This document shows positions 13,330-25,505 of a stretch of DNA of 64,000 nucleotides, piece by piece; position 1 is the first letter of the stretch; the number at the start of each line of letters is the position of its first letter. The translations under genes and the position numbers were made by a program. This DNA comes from Schistocephalus solidus (lineage: Eukaryota; Platyhelminthes; Cestoda; Diphyllobothriidea; Diphyllobothriidae). The stretch covers positions 1-64,000 of the forward strand of contig WEDG01006501.1 of the NCBI GenBank assembly GCA_017591395.1, read 5' to 3'. A model generated the notes under the pieces. It saw nothing but the letters and a program-made list of their open reading frames with translations, had not been told where the DNA came from and did no database searches.

Positions 13330-13800
13330 TAAAAGGACATTTTTAAAAGTGAAGGTGTGGATACCTTTGTATAACAGAAGCGAAGATTCACGTTGCCGGA
13401 CATAAATGAGAAAAAAGCGATCACGGGAACCATGGTTGTATTGTCCTGCCGTCTCATAATCAACCAAGATTCCATCGTCGGACGTAGGGCTAGAACCATG
13501 CCTCGCAGTATTTATAGGTAGTAACATTAAGTTTAATATCAGTTTAATAAGGCTGTCGAATTTGCATGGAGGAGGGGCCGCGTTGGGGTGGAGATGCTCG
13601 GCCATCATGCCGACTGATGAAGAGGGCAGTGTTTCAATCTATGAAATCATCCTTCGCCTGTACGCAGGGCCCATGGTGGACGGGTGGATGGAAGGTGATG
13701 GGTTGTGCTCAGTCTGGTCGGGGTTGTCTTTCGCATGCTGGCAGCAATCATCAGTGCTCCCATCGACTATAGCTGTTGTCCCAGGCTGATTATATTGGTT
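13330..13800 (+). repeat. Leader module of Penelope-like element
   Basis: This segment is the reverse complement of a diverged copy at 60759-61118. Shared landmarks include CCCGTGATCGC, CTATAAATACTG and the GGAGGGG stretch. Here it lies just upstream of a plus-strand PLE. At 60.8-61.1 kb it lies, in the matching orientation, upstream of a minus-strand PLE. The repeated association suggests it is the untranslated leader or terminal repeat (pLTR) of the element. A hammerhead-like fold sits inside it at 13591-13652. Confidence 0.6.
13591..13652 (+). ncRNA. Hammerhead-ribozyme-like motif, PLE leader
   Basis: A hairpin TCGGC (13598-13602), loop CATCAT, GCCGA (13609-13613) forms a perfect 5-bp stem I directly before the core CTGATGA (13614-13620). 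GAAATC follows at 13643, and its ATC can pair with GAT at 13593-13595. Stem II between core parts is weak here: an A-U closing pair and an imperfect AGGG/ATCT. PLEs are known to carry hammerhead ribozymes in their terminal repeats, which makes this placement meaningful. The cleavage triplet is not standard, so this copy is probably decayed. The related copy at 60.9 kb has lost CTGATGA. Confidence 0.4.
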
Positions 13801-14039
13801 GCGACCACAACTTCGTCTCTTTTCACATCTGCCGGATAATTGGTTGAGTTGGCCGAGATTATAACTTTCCTTCTTCGGGTCTGGGTTTTGCTGCGATTTC
13901 GATCGCGTGTATGTCTGCCATGGACTCACCGGTGTTTGGATGCACGTTCGGCCCAAGTTGGCGTTGGCTCTTTTGTTCATTGAACTGCGTCCAGAGGGCT
14001 TGGTAGGCCGTCAGACAATGGGTGCTTCACAATTAAAGT

Positions 14040-15570
14040 GCTGAGTCATGAAGCTTGCTTCAACATCATAGAAGCCGATCTGATCAATCTCGTTGCCACT
14101 GTCGAGTCAATTCTCAAACAAACCGTGGAATCCAACGAATCAAAGCACCTTATTGATGGCACACAAACCACGCGCAATCCTTATCAGATTGGAACAAAGA
14201 GCTCTCAAGACACTGAGGGCTGACACCAGCATCGTGATTCTGCCAGCCGACGAAGGACGTTTGACAGAAGTGCTGAATAAGATCGACTACTTTCAGAAGG
14301 GCAACGCCTTACTGGAGGACTGTCAGACATACCACCCGTGTGGCGATTAACCGATGAGGAAGCTTGTAATGGAACTCGACAAGACACTCGCTGACATGCA
14401 AAATAAATATGCAATTATTAAATCAGTACGACTGGCCATTAAACCAATAGATGCAGCTGCATCAGGTTTCTAAAGACTACCAAAAGTACGCAAGGCTGGT
14501 ATATATCTTCGGTCAATCGTGTCATTGCGTGGTGCACAAACATTTAATCTAGCAAAATGACTATTCCGAAACTCGTTGTCGTTCACCTCGAACGTGACCA
14601 CGACGGTCTGTTCAGCAACTCAATTCCTGAAGCAGCTTAAAGGGAGTGCAGCTTACGGTAGACGAGGTCATGGTGTCATTCAATGTCACCTATCTATTCA
14701 CCCCGATCCCACAAGGCCTGGCAGTCGAAACGGTCAACGATCTGCTTGAGAGCATGTAAGACGAGACAGACGAGACTGAAAAGGGAGGCATCTCATCTGA
14801 CTCCTAAAGTTCTGCCTGAAGACGTACTTCACTTTCAAAAGAACAATGTACGAGCAGGTTAAGAAGATGCTAATTGAATTGTCACTTTCAGGCTTCATTT
14901 TAGAGGCAGTAGTCTGAAACATTAGAGACCATGCTTTTCGCAAACCACAAGCCAAAATTCCGGACTCGATATATCAAAAATACGTTCGTCATCATCGAGT
15001 GGGAAATGGTCAAAGAATTTCATGAGAGTCTGAATTCTGTTTTCCCTGACATCCAGTTTTCAGTGAGGGTGAGATTCAACAACCAACTGCTGTTTCTAGG
15101 CATTATCGTCCACCGATAACCCAATGGGGAACTAAAAACAACGGTGTATGGGAAGGCCACCGGTACCCGTCAAATCCTGAGCTACCACAGCAAACACCCA
15201 TTATGCCACGAAGGCAGTTGTGCTCGAACATTATGTAAAAGGACCAAAACACACTGCAGAGAGCCAAAAGATAGAAAGACAGAACTGCGATATCTCCAAC
15301 GCCTCTTGGTGGCCAATGGGTATCCACAAAACTTCATGAAATGTGGCAGACAGTTCATGCAAAGCCGAAGGCCGGCGACTGAGCAGCCAAAAATATGGCG
15401 AGAGTTGCTCTACATTGACAGCGTTTCGGAGGCAGTTTCCCACCTCATAATACCACCGAGGATCAGCATCGCCCACCGGCCGTAGTCAATGATTTTACAT
15501 CTAGTTAAGAAACCCCAGGCTCCCAGCCATGAGGTGAAACAACAAAGGTTATCTTCCGGGTTCAAGGTGA
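14040..15570 (+). pseudogene. Penelope-like retroelement, broken
   Basis: Reverse transcriptase and linker relic of a PLE. In order: an N-terminal part with LRADTSIVILPADEGR and a DYFQKGNALLED segment (about 14205-14330), KLVMELDKTLADMQ, a fingers segment RLPKVRKAG, motif A VSFNVTYLFTPIP (near 14672-14710), the catalytic-loop region RYIKNTFVI (14966-14992), FPDIQF, and a connector TRQILSYHSKHPLCHEGSCARTL up to about 15480. The frame then shifts towards KKPQAPSHEV, just before where the GIY-YIG endonuclease should begin. The motif A Asp is Asn and the YVDD-type box is YIKN, so it cannot polymerise. Frameshifts and stops interrupt it at several places. The family assignment is firm; the element is a dead, 3'-truncated copy. 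Confidence 0.82.
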
Positions 15571-18205
15571 TTTCTGTGCAGTAAATACATTTAGGAGACC
15601 AAGAAATGGCGCAAACCCAAGTCAGAGAACAAATGAAGAATATTCCTTCTTAATGGACCAATCAGTTTTCTTCATGATTCGGAGAAGGGACCATCGGGAA
15701 TTTAAGTGACCTTCTTGAGACTATTTTTCTCTAGCCCCCAGGTCACCCAGGAACCAAGATGTCTACTTATACCACCAGTCATTCTAGCGATGAAGTAATT
15801 CAGGCGTACAAACTTGGACGTACACAGTCCAAAATGCTCCCGTTTTGTGTGACAGTAACCATCATCAGAATTCGATTCTGGATCATAAGATGCTGAGACC
15901 TCAAGTTCACTGACGCCTTTGCATTAGATTTTTTCATGCGTCTTAGTGATCAAGAACGAACTATATCGACATTACATTATCTCATTCTGAAATGCTTCTG
16001 CAGTATTAGCCTACTCTATCCTCTAAGCCGTTTTTCCTACTCTCTATAGGAAAATGGAGGCAGATTTTAATAGGCCTCCATTTTCAAGGTAAGAGTTTTT
16101 TTCGCTGCCTATTTTCTTGTTCACAATTCATTTCAAAAATCACTTACTAGTGCCCTAACAGGAAAATTTCGGCCTACATTAGTACATATTTGTACATTTT
16201 ATGTTCACACTTTGTCCTAATTTTATTTCGGTACTAATGTTTTTTTCAACAGTAACTTACCAGCGCTAACCAAATATACATTCTAAATTCTTAATCATAA
16301 AGGATAAACCTTTTACTGCCACAAGGATGAGTGATCGCACAAAATCAATGGGATACTGCAGTACACGGACCGTTTGATACGCAATATTAGTTCAGCCTTA
16401 GGCTCATCTTACACCCATATCCTTTCAGCCGAAGGACAAATAAGTGGAACATCAAACCGTTAAAACAATGAGGCATCGAATTCTTCCATCACCTGCCATC
16501 AGGGTATGCGTTTCCAAAAACAATTTCACGTTATATGATAAAAGAAGACTGAGAACGTTCCTTTCCTTTTAAAAAATCTGTTTGAATATGTCAGTATAGG
16601 TACCTAAGAGGTAACTACGTTTGGCACCTCTCAAAAAGCATCCGTCATCCTCCCATTCATTCTGGCTTATCAAACCGATTCTGAGCTGCCACACTTTTTC
16701 AATACATGACAGTTTCTTTGAAGGTAAAAAAAACACAAGCAGTTTTATCAATTATTTGTAATCCGAAGGCTCATATGTGACATAAAGAGTTTAAAATGCG
16801 AAACATAGGCAGACATCATTACTTTCGTAATCATCTCAATAACAAATGGCCTACATGACATATGTCATAAACCCATCCAGAACTACAAGATTGTTAGATG
16901 TCGGGACTATGCTCAAGCTCTCGATGAAATTATCGAATTGGCTAGAGTGAAGCAATTGCGTTCTCAACCATTTAAACTGCATAGAAATTTCACCCGGCTG
17001 GACAGTCGACTGAGGAACTTCTCCCAAAGAGTGTTGGTCTCAAGAATGGATTCACTACTTCATTCATGCTTTCAGACATTGCTGAAAAATTCAAATGCAT
17101 ACTAAATAATCATTCGCATACATGTAAACATTGCATAATTAAACAAAATGTGAGCCTTGCTTACACATGCTGAAAGCTGTTCACTTTAAAGTATAACGTC
17201 TGTTAAATTGGAGGCGTTTTTTTGGACCATGACTAGAGAGTACAAGCGTGGAAACCATTTACACTAAATGAAGTGTCTACATGTGACTTTGTCGTTGATC
17301 TTCTACGGAGGTAACCTTACGTTTTCTCAAGTATTCCCATAAAAAAATGTTGAAGAGCACAAAATGCTTCACGATATGACTGTGTACGTCATCTAACATT
17401 TTAACCATGTAAATCGTTTAATTAAGACTTCTTTGTTTAAGTGTCTTAATTAATTTAATACATTTCTCTTGCCGAGATTCGAACTCAAGTTGGATGTTAT
17501 ACATATCCTCGGTAGGTTTTTAACTTTCCGGCCTGATTTCAGGATTAGTTTTCTCTGTTCGATTATATTATCCGATCTTGTCCGTAGTTAACGAGGTTTT
17601 TAATTACATCTGTCGGTTCTATCCATTTTGCGTTCTTACATTATAATGTAATAAACAAAAATGTTGGACAAACTAAATACTAATTTTGCCACTAAATATA
17701 ATCACAATTCCATATTTTTTTCGAATTTACCGGGGTGTTTTTTACTCTTCTTATCCTATGTTCCACTAGGAACTTTCTTAATGTGCCTGCAATCGCAGTG
17801 CTATAACAGTGTTATATAACACTCCTTCATTTTTACATTTAGGCGAAACTTTATTATTATGATGGAATTTAAGATATTCCTTGTCATGGTTTTAAGTTTA
17901 TATTTTTTTGTATATAGCTTTAGGAAGATTTATTTTTTGTATTTTGTATACTATTCTTTAAAGGTTGTTTACAATTTTGTTGATTCCTCCTCAAACAGTT
18001 ATGTACTTTGCGTCACTTTTTCCTCATTCTTTATTCTTGAAATAGTATCCTTTTCAAAAATTTAGACACTTTTTCTGTCTTGTGCCGCTTATGTTCTCGT
18101 ATTTTCCACCTTTTTTTCATTTTCAGAGTGTCCTGCCATGCGTGATTTTTTATCTCGTGAATAAGAAAAACTGGATTTTACGTTCTTGCCGGTTGAATTG
18201 AACCG
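15571..18205. other. Glypican 5' flank, AT-rich
   Basis: AT-rich DNA between the PLE relic and the glypican start codon. Open frames are short and unremarkable. A small hairpin is at 16050-16085. The last 500 bases are T-rich, with an in-frame stop 12 nt before the glypican ATG. Promoter, 5' untranslated exon and spliced-leader acceptor sites cannot be placed with confidence. Confidence 0.5.
16050..16085. repeat. Perfect 12-bp hairpin
   Basis: GAAAATGGAGGC (16050-16061) is followed after a 12-nt loop by its exact reverse complement GCCTCCATTTTC (16074-16085). It may be the core of a small inverted-repeat element. No function can be assigned. Confidence 0.6.
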
Positions 18206-18377
18206 ATGTGGGCTTCTCGACGAAAACATATCCTAGGGGATGTTTTTCTTGTCTTCCTCTCGGCCCTTTATTTGTTTCCTCTCGCTGTCAGTGGTTTGGA
18301 TTGTGCACGAGCCCGGCGTGATTGGCTCACGGTACAATATCAAGTTCTCCTCGGAAGTAGACCCATACCCATGTCAA
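18206..18377 (+). CDS. Glypican exon 1 (signal peptide)
   Basis: First coding exon of a glypican, a secreted heparan sulfate proteoglycan core held on the cell surface by GPI and acting as co-receptor for Wnt, Hedgehog and BMP-type ligands. The exon encodes 57 residues plus one base. The start MWASRRKHILG is chosen because a TGA in frame lies 12 nt upstream and it gives a good signal peptide: basic N-region, hydrophobic core VFLVFLSALYLFPLAV, likely cleavage after AVSG. Next comes LDCARARRDW, matching the first conserved Cys region of glypicans (C-x-E/A-x-R-x-x). The donor is A|GTAAGT, phase 1. Joining to exon 2 across 34 nt restores the frame to the Cys-Cys motif, which strongly supports the model. 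It most resembles the GPC4/6 (Dally-like) branch, but the branch is inferred. Confidence 0.82.
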
Positions 18378-18411
18378 GTAAGTTGGCTCAGGTTTTCTGC
18401 TACGTCCGCAG
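18378..18411 (+). other. Glypican intron 1, 34 nt
   Basis: The interval begins GTAAGT and ends CCGCAG. At 34 nt it is among the smallest spliceosomal introns expected in animals. Very short introns near the 5' end of genes are well known in schistosomes and other flatworms. Removing it moves the frame by one base, exactly what is needed to join the signal peptide to the glypican Cys-rich frame. Without removal the exon 1 frame runs on only to a stop at about 18491. Confidence 0.8.
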
Positions 18412-18576
18412 GTCCGCCACAACAAGTATGCCCGACCCTGGGTGCCCAGTCTTGCTGCGACAGCAATATGGAGCAAAATATATATGCAGTTAGCGAACGC
18501 CAACTTAGTGCTGCTATGACAAAGTGGCTAGAAACTATCTCACAACAAATGGAAAATGATTGCGTCTCTCTGAACT
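18412..18576 (+). CDS. Glypican exon 2 (Cys-Cys motif)
   Basis: The exon encodes about 55 residues of the N-terminal glypican core. It contains QVCPTLGAQSCCDSNMEQ, matching the family pattern (I)CPQ-x-x-T-CC-x-x-x-ME, with two of the conserved disulfide-forming regions. An amphipathic helix follows (SERQLSAAMTKWLETISQQM). The exon ends at VSLN plus one base (phase 1) before the donor GTAAGTTG. The next exon starts with AT, completing a Tyr codon, and the spliced product VSLN-Y-YFRSDLKEARERL aligns without gap to the family. An extra Cys (NDCVSLN) lies in the helix where the vertebrate glypicans I recall have none; its partner is unknown. Confidence 0.9.
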
Positions 18577-21500
18577 GTAAGTTGTGTCCCCTTTGCTGGT
18601 CTGTTATAGCATTTCAAAGTATCGTTATTCTTCCTTTCTCTTTGCAATATCTTCAGACTCAGCTTTCTTGGTATATTTATCCCACAGACCACATTATGAT
18701 TAACGTATACATTCCAAAGAGATAATTTTCAACTTTCGTCAACGATTTAATTGAGCTGTCACAATTTTTATTACGCTAATCGTTCATTAGTTTGGCATAT
18801 TCTCTTCCTAAAACTTCAGTTACCTAACCAAACTGTGAGTTTCAGTTCCCTCTTTCTGTTTGCTGAAATTATTGATTAAGTCACTACTTAAATATCTTTA
18901 ATTAGGAAATTAAAAATGCATCTTCTCTGTCATTTTTCAACACAGTTAAGCGGGTTATAATACATTTTTGAGACTAGTTACTACGATTATACCACACTTG
19001 GGCCTATTTATTATTGTCTCAAGAGGCATTTGCATTATAAGACTGTAGTTTGTCTGCATTTTGAGTCTATTACGCCCTGCTTATCTGTGTTCCCAAGAAA
19101 ATCGTCTTTAACAAACCATCCTATTTTCTTACTACAATACAATTTTCCGTTTTAACTATCATTTTATAAGCCTGACTTTTGTTTGTGCTTTTCTCTATTG
19201 GAAATTTCTTTCATCGAGTCATTGTCGACTAAATAAGCCTCCTTTTCCGGGAAGACGCTCAAGTCCTAATCGTGGGCCAGTATTTTTTGCTCTCACATAT
19301 TACGCGCTGTTTAGTTTGGCATCGTGGATGTCAAGTAAGCATTAACCGTTACACCAACGAAGCGGTCCCCAGAATTATGAAAATTATGCTACATAACAGA
19401 ATCTCACGACCGGGTGTATGCTTTTTTGGAGATATCCATCAGAAAGGCGGAGTAAAGTCAAATGATTAACAATAGTTTTGAGGGGCGTTTTGAATCGCAG
19501 TCTTTAATAACATCTGTCATTGCTAGTTCAACTGATTTCATGTTGCAGATTCATGTTGTCGTAAATTTTCGACTTTCTCGGTGATTGGTCTACAGCAGTC
19601 TCGCTGTCAAGGTTGAGCCATCTAGACAGAGATGCACTCGAACTCAATTTTCAGCGTTTGTGCTCATTTCTTCATTTGGTTAGTCCGTCGCCATCTCAAA
19701 TGATTTTGCTTTCAGGTTGACTCATTACATTTCTAAGTACTTTTAGTCAGCACGTTAGGGTAGTCTTTTTTGTTTCTTACGTTCGTGATCGATTACGCAG
19801 CCGTTCGTTGAGGATGCGTCCTGAGATTGGAATTCAAGAACATAGTACAAGAACCGATAGCTAAATACCCACAGGCAATGGATGTCTTCGAGAACACAAG
19901 TCATATTTCACAACACATAAAACTATTTTCACAATGGATGCCTTAAACGCTCATAGTTTAACCTTTTGACTGATCTTATCATTTGCCGAGAGATTTCGAA
20001 CGAATGATACGTCACCCTGGTCTGATCGTCGCTTGGTCTTATGTTATCTTTGCAAAGCCTTCTACGCAAGTTAACATAAGATGCCCGATACAAGTGAAAA
20101 TACTGGTTCCAGGAAGTATTTGCGAAAAATTAGATGTGATCGCTTACGCCAGTGAACTATTGTCTACCGAGACGGAGCAAATATCGGTGACCACTGGGAT
20201 GCACGGGCGTTTCTCAACACTGATACTCACAGCCGGTTAATGAGGAAGTTTTAGCAGTAGGATGCTTACGTCAACTGTTTGTCAGAGCTCCTGGCGAAAC
20301 GCACAGTCCACATTTGCTTTTGTATCACAGCTGCTCCTGCGGCTCACCCAGAGTACCCACATGGAAAAATTCCAATCAGTCACTACTGCGGTAGAGCCAA
20401 TTACTGGCGTGCAGAGTAGAGACAGTTAAAAGAATTGTCTTCCGCCTTTATGCCAACTTTCGCTCCCTATCGGTTTGATAAGAGACCACGAAATGACACT
20501 CTACTAACTTTTGCACAAATGTCTTTATAAACGTTTTCACAATTACATGCTTGTTTCTGTTGACTGGATTTGTCAGTTCAAGCCAACGGATGTCTCAATC
20601 ATTCACACTGTGTTCCTTGTGTTTAATGGGACAGTTTAAAAGGGATGTCGAGTGTCTTTTGTTAGAATCGTTTTGCTGATGCAAACATTTGTCTTTAAAA
20701 TTGTCTTAATCATGCATTAACCACTATTTTAAGGATTTTCTGTAGTCAGCTTGACTGATTGAATCATAATCAGCTACAAATTGACGTATGGTAGATGAGA
20801 ATGGGCCTGTTTTTCGTATCAAAACAAATAAAACATTCGCATCCGATTTTAACGTCCACACATGCGTGAAAGTTCCCCCCTCAAATGCATACAGAAACTT
20901 CTCTTACGCTGTCTGAATGCCGTGATAGTACGAAAGCCTAGACCATCGAAAGATTTTTCTATGCACTCAGAACCGAAGGATTGGGCCTCATAAACCTCAA
21001 AATGCAATATACAACGCGATGAATATTAATTTTGTTTATGCCTTGCAATTATTTAACTGAATTGGCAATCAGCGTAACTGTATAAGTTCTCATAGTTTTA
21101 CAGTTTCTCCGATTGACTGACGTTGCCTGCAATGATGGCGTCGTTCTGCTAGCATCAGTAATTATTCTTTCAGATCAGCTTGGAATGAGGATAGGTACAG
21201 CAACTGACGCAGCTAAGCAGCCTGTCTGCGCGTGCCACACACGTCCTTCCCTCCACATAATATTTAACAAGCTACACTGACATGCTTCTTATGCAAGTGT
21301 GATGCGCATATTCTTGCTTGCAAAATTTTCACCCACCAGAGCAGTTCTGGTTAAGTAGATCCTCTGCATGGTGTATGAATGATGTGTGGTATTTTAACAT
21401 GGCGTCTGAATTGTGTTGTTTCACTGACAATTTTTGTGGATGTGCATATGGTCGAATACGCCCAAACGATAACCGGATGGTCTGGGACAGTGTGTGGGGA

Positions 21501-21640
21501 GTTAGGCATGAGGGCCGGGTGTATGATGGGCGTTAGGTACTGCTTCGTCCATACCAGTGTGATGGATTCGCAAGTGACCGACCAAGCCCCTTGATGACTC
21601 AGATGTGCGGGAGCAACAGGGGAAGGTTGAGCCTGTGTTT

Positions 21641-21706
21641 ACGGTGACAGTGGTAGAGGGGTTTCCCCGGTTGACGGTGACGGTGGTAGAGGGGTTTCCC
21701 GGTCAG
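21641..21706. repeat. 33-bp tandem duplication
   Basis: Two adjacent units, 21641-21673 and 21674-21706, both begin ACGGTGAC and contain GGTAGAGGGGTTTCCC. They differ at only a few positions, so the duplication is fairly recent. Confidence 0.8.
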
Positions 21707-22755
21707 GGCGATTGCAGGATCTTGTTGACTCTACAGTGCATGTCGTTTTTTATATGCGAATATGTCCGAAGAATCCCTTGCGGTTTTTTAATGCCCTGGG
21801 GTGGTGTTGAAAAGTTGAGCGTGTATTAATGGTGTATGTCGGAGCTCAAGGCGCTGGTTTGCCGATCGTGACTAGACGGATTCTCGAGCAATCGATCAGG
21901 CTGATTAATGATTCGCAAGTGTGGTCGCAATAGGCATAGGTTATAACTGAACCCACATTCAAAAGAAGAATGCACATTGCCAATGAAGGAGAGATAATGG
22001 TGTGGGGGTGTTTATCAGGATGACAGAAGTGTCTTCATTGGTGGTGACATCGGGGTGTGGTTGTGGTGGTGTTGGTGGTTTGTAAGACGGCAGGTGGGTT
22101 GGTCATGTTGACATTAGTCTAACTCCAAGGGCCAGCAAGTCCGATACGTGTTCTGAACGGTTCTTTAAGATGACGTGATGACAGGCTTTGGGAGTTTGCA
22201 AGGCTGATCCTTTGTGTTCGAGATCTACGCACGTTCATATCTGTAGTTTTCATTTTTTTGTCATGCTTGGCGCATTTCTTGAACGTGCACACTCAGTTTG
22301 CCGGGTTGTTTCGGTGGGGTTGTCTTACGTAAGAATTTTTTGAATTTTTGTCCTATCGAGGGGGTAGTATGCTGATCTGTTAAGCCTGCCACACAACGTG
22401 AGCTTGAGGCTGTGTCTTTACCGAATGCCCAGTAGAGTATGCTACTAGTTCGATGGCTAGATTTCATATTCGGACCATCTACGTAAGTATTGGGCTGGCG
22501 GCTCCTGGCATCGGGCTAGACTACGTGGGCCAATTAACGGTTGGTGTTTCTGATCTCCCATCCAACCGGTTTTCCTTGCCGTGTACCTGTCGTACAATTT
22601 TTACCCCATATTCTACTGCTCATTCTTTATTCCGCCAGCCTTCCGCATCTTACGCAAACAGCTACATCATCATCAAAAACTAAGGCGAAGTGAGTGATCG
22701 GGTCACCGTGTTCATCGCATGTCAGTGAACGGGACACCTCAGCTTCTGGTAACAC

Positions 22756-22880
22756 ACGGAAATATGGATGCCCCGTATTTACAAGTGGCCTAGCGCTAAC
22801 TTCCAAGGGCATTAGAGTTAAGATAGGATTAGTTTTAAGGTTGTGGTTTCAGGGTTAGCATAAGAACACGGGAATAGGTG
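22756..22880. repeat. Fragment of short inverted-repeat element
   Basis: The segment with GGCCTAGCGCTAACTTCCA (near 22786-22806) matches the left arm of the element at 36779-37000 (CCTTGCGCTAACTTCCAG). It is followed by TTAGGG-like interior sequence (GGATTAGTTTTAAGG, CAGGGTTAGC). The right arm is short or lost. Confidence 0.45.
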
Positions 22881-24531
22881 TCCCTTCTGGAAGTTATCGT
22901 AATACCATCTGTATTACTGAGAGGGCTTGAGATTCCTATTCCAGTGACCTACCCGGCTACATTTTGGTCCTTATTACTCTTACCATAGGCCTCGGCGTGG
23001 ACCCTATTAAATGATCGCAGTGAGGATTTGCTGCATAACCCCGATCTCACCCCCTTCTTTAAATGTTTATTGGAGTAAAATGGCAAGGTAGAGTTCAGCC
23101 CACCAGAAATAAGACGGGGTCCATCAGTTGACTGGATATTTTGATGCCAGCAGTGCCTGTCAGAAGGCGTTCTTTGTGCTTCTTCTCCGCTGAAGCACTC
23201 TTTCCAAGGTCCGGCAGTCACAGCGTCATAAAATATTTATTCCCGGCCTGGGTTACGACCCCTGCTCAGGACTCAGAACAACCTCCAGCTAATTTGTCCT
23301 TATGGATGCGTACGATCTTGATCAGTTGAGACCGTTTTATTTCATATACACCCCCACCCGACCGGCTCGACAAAAAGCCCACAATGACCTTTGCAAGGAT
23401 TTCAAATGAGGAGAGTTGTCGGTAACTCTCACAGCCCTGGTTATTTCGTTTGCGCCTATAGATACCAGTACTGGTTATGGGCCTGGAGTCCTGTGGGGTT
23501 TGTCCTTTTTTCCACTTCTGAACAAACGAGATGATAGCCTACTCTGTGGGCTCCAGCTGAATCCGTGCAGTAAACCGGATCTACCCCTTCTGAAAGCAAA
23601 TGGATGTACGCAGGTGCCTCCACGAGATCTGACGGAAGCAGGGGTCCGTGTTGTTGGCGATGTTTGAGGTTCGTTGATAAGTCTACTCAAAGGTTGACTA
23701 ACGCAGAGTCCGAGAAATTTTTAAAATGCTCTGCCTAAAGGCTCGTGTTCTGAAACTACTTCTGGAGCATTACTGAGCCGTTTGAGTTTAATTTTGAGCA
23801 CTTTTAGACCAAAAATTATGACAATTGCATTCTTTATTGTTTTACGATGACCTTCCCCTACTTTTCATTTCCGAAATGTGTATTTTCCTACTGTTTAATT
23901 GTGTTGTTTGGCTTCTTTATCTTCGTTGCTATGGCTTCAATTACCACACTGGTTTTGCCCCAAAACCACTAGGGAAGTGGTGTAGTATGTGCCGCGTAGT
24001 GTAGTCTAGCTGGTTCTGTATTTATCCTCTATCCGGCACAACTGTTTGTATGTTTGGTGTTTCATTTTGAAGGCAACTTATTCTCTGCATCCCGCCCTGT
24101 TCAATCAAGAAATACTTCAGCATGGTACTTTCTTCCTCCGTAGGTGACTTGAAGGTTGAATTAGCAGTTCTCTCCTCTATTTTGGTCGATGGTAGCTACC
24201 TAACCATTGGATGCCACAAAATTTACCGCCACCAGCATGTCCTGACGATGCCATATCCTTGTGATCAGATCTTCCATCCGTAAAGTGTGAACTCTTTCCT
24301 GTTGTCTGCTTATGATTTGGAAGATAAAGTAGCGCAGTTTTTACACGCGCCCACGACTCACACGCGCCCAGTCTCGACCCCGGTCGGATTGACTCAGTCT
24401 TGTCATTACTCTGGTAGAGGAAGGGGAGAACAAGGTCCAGTGCTTAGTTTCCTCACCACAAACAATCTAAGCGCTCTTTTTGCCTATCTATACGCGCTGT
24501 CAGTCGTGCCTTTGAGGTTGCGGCATGACCC

Positions 24532-25118
24532 CATTATGCGACCCAGCTCAGGGAACAAAGGATACGTCAGCGAGTAATACGGGACCGGTTCTGTTAGAAG
24601 TTTTATAGGTGCTGCTAACTGAGGAGAAGGAGAGTGCTAACCTAATCCTAACTCTATCCATTGTTTTCGCTAGGGTTCGTATTAGTGGACGGGTTAGTGA
24701 GGTTGCACATTAGTTTGTTGTCCCAACTCGTGCAGCTTGTGAGATCCAGTGGCTTTACGTCAGCCTGACCACTATGCACGACGTCATTCCTCGCTGACCG
24801 TACCCACGTTTTACGGACCCTCGACGGGAGCAAGAATGAGGCCAGCTTTGCGCGATCTTTCACTATCACAGTGAAAATGACGCGTTTTGAAACCCCTGTG
24901 GCGTCCTAATAGTCGACATCTGGAAGGTTGCCATTTGACCCGATAATTCGGTCCTTCTACGACCAGCGAAATATAGTGTCTGACCCTACTAACCCGGCAA
25001 CGAATGCTAACCCTTATGAGCCCAATGGATAGAGTAAGGGTTAGCTTTGCATATAATATGGTCGCGTATTACACGCTGACGTATCCTTCGTTTCCCGAGT
25101 TGGATCGCACATTGCGTT
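24532..25118. mobile_element. Long-inverted-repeat element (MITE/foldback-like)
   Basis: The ends are inverted copies. The left arm has CAAAGGATACGTCAGCGAG at about 24556-24574, and the right arm reads CGCTGACGTATCCTTCG at about 25074-25090. Inverted similarity extends inward: CTCTATCCATTG near 24652 pairs with CAATGGATAGAG near 25024, and GGACGGGTTAGT pairs with CTACTAACCCGG. No coding capacity is visible. Both arms carry CTAACCCT-like sequence. It is probably a non-autonomous DNA element with long terminal inverted repeats; the family is unknown. Confidence 0.6.
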
Positions 25119-25505
25119 CTTGCCGAGGATACCGAATGCCACGGTTACGCGGGCCCTACATAACACGGATCAGACTGCAATGACTCCCGTATGTTAACAC
25201 TATGGCATTAGCCCTTAAGATCCTCAACTTTCAACCTCATGACGAGGATATTCTCTGTCCTGCCGCTTTTTTCGTTCGAGGAGCACTAGGGAAAGTTATG
25301 CATCACTATTCAACTTCGTTGACCTTCCATAGAGCTGTTTTGGAAGCAGGGTTTACTGAGTAAATCCATGTCTATTTCGTATCTGGTTTGTTCTGAAACG
25401 ATTCGGGTCGGTATAACTTTTACGTGCACCACCTATAAGACACGGGAGCAGGAGTGCTCCCCTTCCCCCAATACAGGTTATTTTGCTCTAAACTGCTGGA
25501 AGGGT

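Noticed and set aside
17470..17515. tRNA T-arm-like sequence on the minus strand (GAGATTCGAACTC)
   Set aside because: No other tRNA arm is found at the right distance.
18240..18725. A 161-codon frame containing the glypican Cys-Cys motif, read as a whole gene
   Set aside because: Its first part is the wrong frame of exon 1 and its last part is intron 2; only 18412-18576 is coding, joined to 18206-18377 by a 34-nt intron.
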